A stretch of DNA of 64,000 bases. It comes from Thermincola carboxydiphila. Lineage in GTDB: Bacteria > Bacillota > Thermincolia > Thermincolales > UBA2595. Shown piece by piece: positions 18,019-25,673 of the stretch. The position numbers and the translations under genes were made by a program. The notes beneath the pieces were generated by a model. It had not been told where the DNA came from. It ran no database searches and saw only the letters and a list, made by a program, of their open reading frames with translations. Position 1 is the first letter of the stretch. Each line of letters opens with the position of its first letter. The DNA lies in NCBI GenBank assembly GCA_016841725.1, contig JAENYP010000010.1:84716-148715 (forward strand), written 5' to 3'.

Positions 18019-18828
18019 TTAGAGAGTGCACACGGGACCGTTGTAATCTATTAGAGTCTTTATGGCAGGTTCATCGCCACATACAGGGCATTTGGAGTTC
18101 TTTTTAATATTTATTTTTATAAACTCCATGGTCAAGGCATTGTAGGTCAGCAAATATCCGGCTAAGCTTTCTCCAATGCCCAGTATATATTTAAGGGCTT
18201 CAGTTGCCTGAAGTGTTCCAATAACACCGCCCATGACACCAAGTACTCCGGCTTCCCGGCAAGAGGGAACAGCCCCCTCCGGTGGCGGCTCTTTAAACAT
18301 GCATCTGTAACAAGGTGTGTCATTATCAGGAATATAAGTGGTCAACTGACCGTTAAACCTGATAATACCTGCATGGGAAAAAGGCTTTTTAGCCATGACA
18401 CAGGCATCATTGATCAGAAACTTGGCCGCAAAGTTATCAGTTCCGTCAATAATAAAATCATAATCCTGATCTTTGAAAATATCCAATATGTTAGAAGAGT
18501 CAACGAAGGAATGATAAGTAACAACACTAACATCGGGGTTCATTTCATTAATGGTTTCTTCCCCTGATTTAACCTTTAGCTTCCCGACGTCCTTAGTCTG
18601 GTGAATAATCTGCCTTTGCAAGTTAGATAAATCTACCTTGTCTGCATCCACCAGCCCTATGGTACCGACTCCGGCAGCTGCTAAAAACATTGCGGCAGGA
18701 GCGCCCAGTCCCCCGGTTCCGATGACAAGGACTTTGGAATTTAGTATTTTTTGTTGTCCCTCAACACCAACTTCAGACAGGATAATGTGTCTGGAATACC
18801 TTTCTATCTGTTGTTCATTAAAATCCAC
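18019..18828 (-). CDS. hcyF: ThiF/MoeB-family adenylyltransferase (HcyF-like)
   Basis: E1-like enzyme that adenylates the C-terminal glycine of the ThiS-like carrier and transfers sulfur. It contains the ATP motif KVLVIGTGGLGAPAAMFLA, DADKVDLSNLQRQIIH, the cysteine-containing loop DNDTPCYRCMF, and a zinc site (CPVC near the C-terminus with CYRC). Length about 270 residues, without a rhodanese domain, as in MoeB-short/ThiF. Its 5' end overlaps the carrier gene, so the two are translated together. GTG 18828 is chosen by distance from the GGGGGG ribosome site; GTG 18837 is also possible. Confidence 0.88.
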   Translation of the reverse strand: MDFNEQQIERYSRHIILSEVGVEGQQKILNSKVLVIGTGGLGAPAAMFLAAAGVGTIGLVDADKVDLSNLQRQIIHQTKDVGKLKVKSGEETINEMNPDVSVVTYHSFVDSSNILDIFKDQDYDFIIDGTDNFAAKFLINDACVMAKKPFSHAGIIRFNGQLTTYIPDNDTPCYRCMFKEPPPEGAVPSCREAGVLGVMGGVIGTLQATEALKYILGIGESLAGYLLTYNALTMEFIKINIKKNSKCPVCGDEPAIKTLIDYNGPVCTL

Positions 18829-19033
18829 CGGCTCCACCCCCCATAAAGTAAAGAAACTCTATGACATCGTTTTCTTTAACAAAAGAACCCGCAAAATCTT
18901 CTCTATCCAATATTTCACCGTTTAATTCCACAGAAACCATCTCAGGCATTTGTACATTATGTATTTTCAGAAGTTCCAAAATACTAACTTCCTTTTCCAG
19001 CTGTTTTTCTTTACCATTAATTTTAATTTTCAT
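18818..19033 (-). CDS. hcyS: ThiS/MoaD-like sulfur carrier ending in Gly-Gly-Phe
   Basis: A 71-residue ubiquitin-fold sulfur carrier (MKIKINGKEKQL at the N-terminus, EFLYFMGGGAGGF at the C-terminus). The last residues are GGF rather than GG, so one residue must be removed before adenylation. The JAMM protease gene in the same operon fits this job. Homologous systems (HcyS in Wolinella) provide thiocarboxylate sulfur to O-acetylhomoserine for methionine biosynthesis. First gene of the 13 kb operon. ATG 19033 has AGGGGGG seven bases upstream. Confidence 0.87.
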   Translation of the reverse strand: MKIKINGKEKQLEKEVSILELLKIHNVQMPEMVSVELNGEILDREDFAGSFVKENDVIEFLYFMGGGAGGF

Positions 19034-19067
19034 AGAATAACCCCCCTGATTTATCACCTATGCGCTA

Positions 19068-19105
19068 ATACTACCATATGTAGTAGTTTTTTTGCAAGCA
19101 AAAAT
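19068..19105 (-). promoter_or_regulatory. Promoter and inverted-repeat operator of the sulfur operon
   Basis: Minus strand: TTGCAA, 18-base spacer, TAGTAT. An imperfect inverted repeat, ACTACTACATATGGTAGTAT (19088-19069), overlaps the -10 region. It is well placed for a repressor responding to sulfur status; the regulator is not in the window. Confidence 0.5.
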
Positions 19106-19122
19106 TTATTGGCAAAAAAATC

Positions 19123-19161
19123 AAACACCGCTCATATGCCTTTCAGCATCAAGCGGCGTTT
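19123..19161 (-). terminator. Intrinsic terminator of the CO dehydrogenase operon, copy 2 of a repeated hairpin
   Basis: Minus strand hairpin AAACGCCGCT...AGCGGTGTTT with an inner ATGC/GCAT stem, followed by GATTTTTTT. It ends the transcript of the FAD/NAD oxidoreductase gene 44 bases away. The sequence is closely related to the hairpin at 5668-5701. Confidence 0.8.
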
Positions 19162-19205
19162 GTCTACAGTCACCTTAAGGGTTGTCTATTAATCGTTTTC
19201 GCGTT

Positions 19206-20441
19206 CTACCACAAAAGCCTCTGTCCGATGCGGCCCTGTTTCAGCTCATTCTTGGCGCTGCCAAGGGGGACTCTTTCCCTGATGAGAGAAGTCAGGATTC
19301 CGGCCCGGGCGGTATTACCCACCAAAATATAACCTATCAGGTTATCTCCTTTAAACACCAGCCTGCGGTAAAGATGGCGTCCGGGAAACAGCTTGACGAC
19401 TTCATACTCATCCCCTTCCGCTTTGGGGTTACCGGCGGCAATTGTTGACAGGCCGAAGAAATCTGCGGAATTCATGCCCAGCGAACCTTCATAAACAACA
19501 GGGCTTCCGGCCATATTCCGGCCTGCCGCAGTTCCCTGTTCAGCGGCATTGGGCCAAATTGCATTAATACTCCTTTGTCCGGTCAGGATATCAAGAGCCT
19601 GGGCTGCATCTCCGGCAGCATAGATATCAGGGACAGTTGTTTCCAGATGCTCATTTACCAAGATTCCCCGGTCCACAGCAATGCCGCTTCCTGATAAAAA
19701 GCCGGTGTTAGGGGTAACCCCCTTGCCGATGATGACAACATCTGCCGGAATGGTTTCACCTGTTGTCAGCTTAACACTGCGGGCAGTCATTTCCCCGTCG
19801 ATTGAGTCCCCGGCTATCTCAGCGGCATCGGCATGAAACTTAATGTCCAGCCCATGACTGATAAGCAGGTCACCCAAAATCCGGGCAGCCTCGCGATCCA
19901 GCATCTGGGACAGAATCTGCCCTGAAGACACTATGCAGGTCACCGACAGCCCGGCCTTCAATAGCGCATAGGCCGCTTTCAGGGATACAAAACCCCCGCC
20001 CATGACCACAGCATGTCCACCCTGACCGGCACAGGCCGCTATCCCCTTGGCATCATCCAGTGTGCGCAGCCCAAAGACACCTTTCATTTCTGCACCCGGG
20101 ATGTCAGGCATCACCGGTGAAGCCCCGGTGGCAATCAGAAGCTTGTCATAACCATAAATGTGTCCATTATCTGTGCGCACCTGGCGTTCTGCAGTATCAA
20201 TCCCGGTTACCTTTTGCCCGGTGTTTAAGACAATTTCGTTATTGGCATAAAATTCTTCATTCCTTATCATCATCTGTTCCTCAGACATTTGCCCCGCGAG
20301 ATAATAGGAGGTCAAACATCTTGCGTACGCAGGATATCTTTCATCACTGATGATTTCTATTCGCCCTGACTTATCAAGGCTGCGGATAGTCTCAGCGGCA
20401 AAGACACCGGCAGCGCTGTTCCCTATAATCACATAGCGCAC
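19206..20441 (-). CDS. FAD/NAD(P)-dependent oxidoreductase of the CODH module (FNOR)
   Basis: A 411-residue pyridine-nucleotide disulfide oxidoreductase-fold flavoprotein similar to rubredoxin or NADH oxidase reductases. N-terminal FAD motif VIIGNSAAGVFAAE, NAD motif HAVVMGGGFVSLKAAYAL, and the C-terminal FAD motif PDIYAAGDAAQA. No redox-active CxxC pair is seen. Gene order cooF-cooS-FNOR is known from several CO-utilising anaerobes, where the ferredoxin-like CooF passes electrons from CO to this flavoenzyme to make NAD(P)H. It starts 20 bases after cooS on the same strand. Confidence 0.88.
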   Translation of the reverse strand: MRYVIIGNSAAGVFAAETIRSLDKSGRIEIISDERYPAYARCLTSYYLAGQMSEEQMMIRNEEFYANNEIVLNTGQKVTGIDTAERQVRTDNGHIYGYDKLLIATGASPVMPDIPGAEMKGVFGLRTLDDAKGIAACAGQGGHAVVMGGGFVSLKAAYALLKAGLSVTCIVSSGQILSQMLDREAARILGDLLISHGLDIKFHADAAEIAGDSIDGEMTARSVKLTTGETIPADVVIIGKGVTPNTGFLSGSGIAVDRGILVNEHLETTVPDIYAAGDAAQALDILTGQRSINAIWPNAAEQGTAAGRNMAGSPVVYEGSLGMNSADFFGLSTIAAGNPKAEGDEYEVVKLFPGRHLYRRLVFKGDNLIGYILVGNTARAGILTSLIRERVPLGSAKNELKQGRIGQRLLW

Positions 20442-20460
20442 TTACGCCACCCCCATCCCA

Positions 20461-22368
20461 CTATAACCCTAGAGCTTTGCGTTTAGATTTGATGTGTTCA
20501 ATGAGCCCGTGGGCCGCTTTAATGGGATCTGTTTCCACATAGAACCTTCCGCCCAGAAGACTCTCAGCTGTGTCTCCGGTAAGAATCTCAGTAACCTTTT
20601 TGCCGCCAACAATCTGTGGAACAATCCCAAGATGGGTTAAAAGCCCGAGAGAAACTGCCCATGTTCCGATGCTGAGGGCTTTTTCATGCTGGTGCTCAGG
20701 TGCGGAAGCAGCTACCGGTAAATCTTTTATGGATACTTTGAGATAACCGGCCAGAGCAGTTAACAAATCCCCAATCCGGGAATTATCCACACAGCTGCCC
20801 ATATGGAGTACCGGAGGCAGCGGGGCACCGATTCCGGCGGCATTGCCAACAGCGGTAAGCACAGCCTTAAGGGTGTCCCCGGCATATTTCTCTGTTGCTT
20901 CGGAAGTCATCAAACCGGCTTTTGCCAGAGCCTGAGCAGAACACCCGGTAGTTACCACCAGAACATTATTTTGAATCAGTTCTTTCACCATATTAACATG
21001 GAAGGAATCCTGGGCTACTTTGACGTTATTACACCCAACAGTACCTACTGCGCCGAGAATATTTCCATTGGCAATGTTGTCCACCAACGGTTTCAGGGGG
21101 TTATCGGCATCCAGTTTTGCCAGTGCGGCAACTATTGCCTCCACACTGAAACCTGCCATCATTTTGGTTTTTACATCCGGGATATCAACCCGGCTTTTGT
21201 CACGTCTTCTATAGTTCTCAATGGCTTTGCGCACAATTTCCTCGGCCTTTTGGTCAGCTTCACTCAAAGTGAAGTCTACATGTTCGGCGCCCGGCATTTT
21301 CACTATAGGTGAGGTGGTAAATATCTTGGTATGGTAGCAGGCAGCCACTCTGGCCAGGGAAGGCATAATGCATTGAACATCCACAACCATAGCATCAACA
21401 GCCCCCGTTATAATAGCCAGTTCCTGGGCCAAAAAGTTAGATGCCATAGCCACACCCTGGCGCATCAGGATTTCGTTGCCGGTACAGCAGACACCTGCCA
21501 GCTGGATTCCCTTGGCCCCCACAGCCAGAGCCTCATCGGAGAGTTTCCGGGCCCACTCAACGATTTTTTCGGATAACATGGGTTCGTGGCCATGGACCAC
21601 AATGTTGACATGGTCTTCCCGGAGTACTCCCAGGTTGGCCTCAGCGACCACCGGAGCAGGTACGCCAAATAAAATATCCTGGATATCGGTGCCAAGGTGT
21701 AAGCCGGCATAGCCGTCAACAAGCCCCTGCTTTACAGTTGCCAGGATCAGGTTAACAGGGTCGGCATCCATTCCCATCGTAGTCTGGTGCAGGGCTTCCC
21801 TGATTTCCCTGTCAGGGTTCCGTGGCAATACCCCTAATTTGCGCCACACTGCCACCCTTTCTTCCGGGGCTGTGGCCACAAGCCATTTCATAGTGGAGTC
21901 GGAATGATTACCGAAATCAGACCAGGCAATACCGACAATTTCTTGGGCAATATCATTATCAGATTTGTTTTCTGTCTCGATCCCTAACTTCCCGGCAACT
22001 GCCAGCAGCTTATTCCGGTCTTTGACAGAGTACGCGGCACTTCCCCCGGCGGCAGCAGCCAAAGTCTCCACAGCCTCATAAGCATGGTCAACGTGGGCCG
22101 CTGCCCCGGCAGCTGCCTGCCTCAGTAAATTACGGGCCACGATAAGGTCTGCATCGGCGCCGCAAACCCCATACTGCGGGCCGTCGCCAAAGGGATCGAT
22201 CCGGCAAGGCCCCTGGTTGCAATGCCTGCAGCAGAGTCCGGTCAGCCCAAAACCGCACTGGGGCTGTTGGGCCTCAAAACGATCCCACACTGTCTCGACC
22301 CCTTCTTTGGCAGCCTTTTCAATCATTTTTCCCGCAGCGCTATCAATAGTTTTCTTTAAATAATCCAT
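20461..22368 (-). CDS. cooS: Anaerobic carbon monoxide dehydrogenase catalytic subunit
   Basis: Ni-Fe CODH monomer, 635 residues, the usual length. The N-terminal B- and D-cluster cysteines are at about residues 38, 46, 47, 50 and 55 (CGFGLTGLCCRHCNQGPC), and C-cluster ligands lie in VVHGHEPMLSEK, GVCCTGNE, VDVQCIMPSL, GTVGCNNVK and TTGCSAQALAK, HMGSCVDNSR. It catalyses reversible CO oxidation to CO2. It is not accompanied by acetyl-CoA synthase or hydrogenase genes; the neighbours indicate use of CO electrons for NAD(P)H. Start ATG 22368 with GGAGGC upstream. Confidence 0.97.
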   Translation of the reverse strand: MDYLKKTIDSAAGKMIEKAAKEGVETVWDRFEAQQPQCGFGLTGLCCRHCNQGPCRIDPFGDGPQYGVCGADADLIVARNLLRQAAAGAAAHVDHAYEAVETLAAAAGGSAAYSVKDRNKLLAVAGKLGIETENKSDNDIAQEIVGIAWSDFGNHSDSTMKWLVATAPEERVAVWRKLGVLPRNPDREIREALHQTTMGMDADPVNLILATVKQGLVDGYAGLHLGTDIQDILFGVPAPVVAEANLGVLREDHVNIVVHGHEPMLSEKIVEWARKLSDEALAVGAKGIQLAGVCCTGNEILMRQGVAMASNFLAQELAIITGAVDAMVVDVQCIMPSLARVAACYHTKIFTTSPIVKMPGAEHVDFTLSEADQKAEEIVRKAIENYRRRDKSRVDIPDVKTKMMAGFSVEAIVAALAKLDADNPLKPLVDNIANGNILGAVGTVGCNNVKVAQDSFHVNMVKELIQNNVLVVTTGCSAQALAKAGLMTSEATEKYAGDTLKAVLTAVGNAAGIGAPLPPVLHMGSCVDNSRIGDLLTALAGYLKVSIKDLPVAASAPEHQHEKALSIGTWAVSLGLLTHLGIVPQIVGGKKVTEILTGDTAESLLGGRFYVETDPIKAAHGLIEHIKSKRKALGL

Positions 22369-22370
22369 AC

Positions 22371-22877
22371 TTACGCCTCCTCCCCGGCAACAAATTTTGT
22401 CAGGAATTCCTTTTTCCTGTTTTTATCAAACTCGCTGATTTCAATAAATTTTATGGCTCCGGTAGGGCAGGCTTTGACACATGCAGGGTTATGCCCTCCA
22501 GACAAACACTGGTCACATTTGACCGCCTTTTTATCCTCCTCATTGGGCACTATGACCCCGTACGGGCAGACCATGACACACATCCAGCACCCGACACACT
22601 TCTCCTCGCGGTTTAGCACCAAACCTGTCGCTTCGTCCAAATGCATGGCGCCGGTCATACAGGCAGTGACACACTTGGGCTCGCGGCACTGCCGGCACTG
22701 GACCGGGATATTAACCGTGTTCTCCCGGTTTGTCTCGACAGTTACTCTTCTGACCGGCCGTTCCCTTTTCAAGACAGCGGCCAAAAAATCCTTACTGCCG
22801 GAATGAACCGTACTACAGGCAAGTTCACATGATTTACAGCCAATACAGCGTTCTGTTTTAACCAGTATCTGTTTCAT
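22371..22877 (-). CDS. cooF: CooF-like iron-sulfur electron carrier
   Basis: A 168-residue polyferredoxin with four [4Fe-4S] motifs: CIGCKSCELAC, CRQCREPKCVTAC, CVGCWMCVMVCPYG and CDQCLSGGHNPACVKACP. It is the immediate upstream partner of cooS, two bases away, and passes electrons from the CODH D-cluster to the flavoprotein. I set the start at ATG 22877 (MKQILVKTERC), preceded by GAGGGGG, rather than at the more upstream in-frame codon at 22913, which would lie in the palindromic regulatory site. Confidence 0.93.
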   Translation of the reverse strand: MKQILVKTERCIGCKSCELACSTVHSGSKDFLAAVLKRERPVRRVTVETNRENTVNIPVQCRQCREPKCVTACMTGAMHLDEATGLVLNREEKCVGCWMCVMVCPYGVIVPNEEDKKAVKCDQCLSGGHNPACVKACPTGAIKFIEISEFDKNRKKEFLTKFVAGEEA

Positions 22878-22899
22878 TGGATTCCCCCTCTCTTTTTTC

Positions 22900-22913
22900 T
22901 TGTGACGTAACAA
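22900..22913. promoter_or_regulatory. CRP-family-like palindrome upstream of cooF
   Basis: TTGTGACGTAACAA is palindromic apart from one base pair, has the TTGT-N6-ACAA form expected for CRP/FNR/CooA-family proteins, and lies 23 bases upstream of the cooF ATG and just downstream of a TATAAT-like -10 (22917-22926 region). The CooA-like regulator gene is adjacent. Binding is inferred. Confidence 0.45.
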
Positions 22914-22939
22914 TTCTAATTATAATTGTAAATAAAAAA

Positions 22940-22963
22940 GGCGGGATTTTCTGTCATCCCGCC
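22940..22963 (-). terminator. Terminator of the cooA-like gene
   Basis: Perfect 8 bp stem GGCGGGAT/ATCCCGCC with an 8-base loop, followed on the minus strand by TTTTTTATTT. Confidence 0.85.
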
Positions 22964-23031
22964 GACATTTTTGGAATCTTATTAAAAAATTTATAATCGT
23001 ATTTAACAAAATATAATCGTATTTTTAAATT

Positions 23032-23673
23032 TTAGCTCAGGGCAATCAGCATCTCCAGGTCCCTGACAATATATTTTTTGCGGTTTACAGTAATAATCCC
23101 GGCAGATTCGAACCGGTTGAGAATAGTAGTCACTGTTTGCCGTGAACTGCTGATAAGACCGGCGATCTCTTCATGGGTCAGGCCAAGTTCAAATTCGAGG
23201 CCCTCCCCGGTAGGCACACCTCTTTCGCGGGCAGTTTTCAGGAGCAGGGAAGCAACCCTTGAGTTAACTTCTTTAAAGGCAAGGTTCAGCAGGGCATCAT
23301 TGGTGTTTTTCAGGATAACACCCAGAATTTTCACCAGCCCGGCAGCCAATCCCGGGTTCTGCATCAAAATCTTTTTAAAGCCTTCAGTACCGATGTAGAG
23401 AATTTCCGCAGGCTCCAGGACTGTAGCATTGGCCTCTGAATGCAGGCTGTAAATATCCCCGGAGTGCAGAATGGTTACAATTATTTCTTTCCCTTCCGGC
23501 GATAAATAAGATATTTTAACCCGTCCCGACTTCACTAGGTAGATATAGTCCTTAGAGGAATCATCAAATCTTATTTGCTCTTTCTTGGCAAAACAGGCAC
23601 ACGAAAAACAGCTCAGAATATGCTCTGTTTCCGCTTCGGTTAACCCCGTAAAAAGCTTAAATTTATTAAGCAT
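23032..23673 (-). CDS. cooA: CRP/FNR-family regulator, CooA-like CO sensor
   Basis: A 213-residue CRP-family activator: cyclic-nucleotide-binding-like domain (residues 1-120), long C-helix, and HTH domain with THEEIAGLISSSRQTVTTIL. Alignment by eye to CooA places SGDIYSLHS over the CooA segment GD(I/M)FC.H, so the heme-ligand histidine is kept (His78) while the ferric-state ligand cysteine is serine, and no Pro2 is present (MLNKF). The gene lies directly upstream of cooF-cooS-FNOR in the same direction but ends in its own terminator. Assignment as a CO-sensing heme protein is inference from motif and neighbours; a redox-type FNR-like sensor is the alternative, given the cysteine-rich SCFSCACF at residues 21-28. 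Confidence 0.7.
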   Translation of the reverse strand: MLNKFKLFTGLTEAETEHILSCFSCACFAKKEQIRFDDSSKDYIYLVKSGRVKISYLSPEGKEIIVTILHSGDIYSLHSEANATVLEPAEILYIGTEGFKKILMQNPGLAAGLVKILGVILKNTNDALLNLAFKEVNSRVASLLLKTARERGVPTGEGLEFELGLTHEEIAGLISSSRQTVTTILNRFESAGIITVNRKKYIVRDLEMLIALS

Positions 23674-23757
23674 AGCCTCTTCCTTTTATCATTGGTAGTA
23701 CGAGTTATTATAATTATATTCTAAATCATTTTGCGGCATTGGACAACTGATAATAAT

Positions 23758-24246
23758 TTACTCTGCAATCAACCGGGCGCTGATACCGGACGCCGACAAT
23801 TCCAGAATAATGCAGGTAAACCAGCGCTCCCTTCTTTTACATGTCGGTGACCCGGGATTTAATAACAAAACACCCTGTCTTGTCGTAATTACCGGCTGAT
23901 GGCTGTGACCAAAAATGATCACATCTGTCTGAATATCGCTAAACCTGGAATAGGCCCTCTCAATGGTAGTCCCTTTAGTGCCATGGCCGTGAAAAATGCC
24001 TATCCGGTATCCTTCTAATTCTACAATCTCTGTTTCATTCAGCAATGCTTTTATTTCTTCCGGATCATTGTTTCCCCATACACCAATAAAACTTTTATAT
24101 TCACGCAGCAAATTAAAGGTTTGGGTGGTTTTGAAGTCTCCTGCATGAATGATCACATCAACATCTGAGAGGTGCTTCTCCAAAAATTGTCTCAGCCTGT
24201 CAGGATTTTTTGTGACATGCGTGTCAGCTATGATACCTATTCTCAG
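23758..24246 (-). CDS. YfcE/MJ0936-type metallophosphoesterase with apparent CTG start
   Basis: Cytoplasmic calcineurin-like phosphodiesterase of about 162 residues. The metal motif DxH (RIGIIADTH), GDF (IIHAGDFK), GNND (VWGNNDPEE), HGH (IGIFHGHG) and GHSH (IIFGHSHQP) are all present, the last four from residue 40 onward. The DTH motif lies upstream of the first standard start (TTG 24183), and between it and the msrB stop (TAG 24252-24250) no ATG, GTG or TTG occurs in frame. The only plausible start is CTG 24246, about 9 bases after AAGGGTGA. CTG starts are rare; readthrough of the msrB TAG would be the alternative. Substrate unknown. Confidence 0.75.
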   Translation of the reverse strand: MRIGIIADTHVTKNPDRLRQFLEKHLSDVDVIIHAGDFKTTQTFNLLREYKSFIGVWGNNDPEEIKALLNETEIVELEGYRIGIFHGHGTKGTTIERAYSRFSDIQTDVIIFGHSHQPVITTRQGVLLLNPGSPTCKRRERWFTCIILELSASGISARLIAE

Positions 24247-24249
24247 ACG

Positions 24250-24687
24250 CTATTCACCCTTTTCATCAAATAACTTTATATAATACCCATACCCTTCCTT
24301 TTCCAGGTCTTCTTTCGAAATGAAGCGCAATGCCGCAGAATTAATACAATAACGCAACCCGCCCGGAGCCGGGCCGTCGTTAAATACATGGCCAAGGTGC
24401 GAATCAGCTTTTTTACTGCGTACCTCGGTCCGCACCATACCGTGGCTTAGGTCCCGTTTTTCCTCAATCTTTTCGTGGTTCAACGGTTTAGTGAAGCTTG
24501 GCCAGCCACAGCCTGAATCGTACTTGTCCCTGGAACCGAATAGAGGCTCTCCGGATACTATATCTACATATATTCCTTCTCTTTTATTGTCCCAATACTC
24601 ATTTCTAAAGGGAGGCTCAGTCCCGTTTTCCCGGGTTACTTGATATTGCAGCCTGGTCAGCTCATTGAGCTGCTTTTCTTTTTTCAC
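24250..24687 (-). CDS. msrB: Peptide methionine-R-sulfoxide reductase
   Basis: A 145-residue MsrB. The catalytic cysteine lies in [11 protein letters not shown] (Cys114), the resolving cysteine in DSGCGWPSF (Cys60), and [13 protein letters not shown] is the substrate loop. The zinc CxxC pairs found in many MsrB proteins are absent. It repairs methionine-R-sulfoxide using thioredoxin. The gene is 23 bases downstream of msrA on the same strand; its TAG is followed at once by the phosphodiesterase frame. Confidence 0.95.
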   Translation of the reverse strand: MKKEKQLNELTRLQYQVTRENGTEPPFRNEYWDNKREGIYVDIVSGEPLFGSRDKYDSGCGWPSFTKPLNHEKIEEKRDLSHGMVRTEVRSKKADSHLGHVFNDGPAPGGLRYCINSAALRFISKEDLEKEGYGYYIKLFDEKGE

Positions 24688-24710
24688 ACTCTGTCACCTT
24701 CTACAGTAGG

Positions 24711-25265
24711 TTAAGTCTTCTTTATTTCAGAAGCCCAGTTTAACTTAGTAAAGGCATCCCGCCCCGAAGCGGTACGGTACCTCCCGTAGTGACCGGGGTT
24801 CTTCTTATGGTAGTTCTGGTGATACTCTTCTGCCGGGTAAAAAGCTGTTACCGGTAATATTTGAGTCACTATGGGCCGGGCAAATCGCCTGCTTTCGGAA
24901 AGGACGTGCTTTGATTTTTCGGCACTTCGCTTCTGCTCTTCATTGTGGTAGAAGATTGCCGTTCGGTATGATTTACCCCGATCATAGAACTGGCCGCCAG
25001 GATCTGTGGGGTTAACCTGACGCCAGAAGATTTCCAAAAGCTTATCATAAGATATCACAGCCGGGTTATAGGTTATCTGAACAGCTTCGTAATGACCGGT
25101 TCCCCCGGCGCATACTTCTTCATAGGTTGGATTTTCCGTACAACCTCCTGTATACCCGGAGACGACTTCTGTAACTCCCGGCATCTTCTCAAAGGGGTCA
25201 ACCATACACCAGAAACAGCCGCCGGCGAAGGTGGCGAACTGGAAGTGGCTTTTTTTATGATTCAT
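24711..25265 (-). CDS. msrA: Peptide methionine-S-sulfoxide reductase
   Basis: A 184-residue MsrA with the catalytic motif FAGGCFWCMVDPFE (Cys17), EVVSGYTGG and YDPGGQFYDRG-like substrate motifs (TDPGGQFYDRGKSYRTAI). The oxygen-stress repair pair msrA-msrB is unusual to see next to CO dehydrogenase but common in anaerobes exposed to air. Ribosome binding site is weak (GATGGTGATG). The GCFWC cysteine is encoded by a normal Cys codon, unlike in some clostridial selenocysteine MsrA proteins. Confidence 0.95.
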   Translation of the reverse strand: MNHKKSHFQFATFAGGCFWCMVDPFEKMPGVTEVVSGYTGGCTENPTYEEVCAGGTGHYEAVQITYNPAVISYDKLLEIFWRQVNPTDPGGQFYDRGKSYRTAIFYHNEEQKRSAEKSKHVLSESRRFARPIVTQILPVTAFYPAEEYHQNYHKKNPGHYGRYRTASGRDAFTKLNWASEIKKT

Positions 25266-25344
25266 TATACATCACCATCTTTATTATTGCCGCTGCGGCC
25301 CTAATTATGAATGAACTTGTTATTCACTATTCCGGCTCTTTCCC

Positions 25345-25645
25345 TTATTTTAGAGGAAAAACAATCTTGGTCAAAAGCTCGCTTTCCGGCACTTCCATCG
25401 GGGAATTATAGTAAAATTCATAGGCCACTCCGGTTGGTACATATCCTTTCTCCTGAATCCACTTGGTTACAGCTTCATAAACAGGCTCCATCCCCTGATA
25501 CGGTCCCTTGTGCATACTGGAGACCTGTTTCCCGGCCGGGATTTCACCGGCTTTGATGTCATCTTTCCCTTCAAGAGGCCGCGGGACAGTAAAGCCCATC
25601 TCCACATCAAGGTTTTCCATAAGTTACCTCAATTTTGTAATCCAT
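25345..25645 (-). pseudogene. GyrI-like effector-binding protein, N-terminal half lost
   Basis: A strong ribosome binding site (TAGGAGG) leads to ATG 25645 and MDYKIEV, the usual N-terminus of stand-alone GyrI-like proteins, but this frame stops after 12 residues. A second frame from ATG 25620 encodes 91 residues that match only the C-terminal half of a GyrI-like domain (GEIPAGKQVSSMHKGPYQGM, YVPTGVAYEFYYNSP). A normal protein is about 150-160 residues, so about 60 residues are missing and the frame is shifted. The C-terminal piece has its own GAGGT-like site and might still be translated. Confidence 0.6.
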
Positions 25646-25673
25646 ATTATTTTGCCTCCTACCAAAATATTCA

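Noticed and set aside
24711..25265. MsrA as a selenoprotein
   Set aside because: The catalytic codon is a normal cysteine codon and the frame has no internal TGA.
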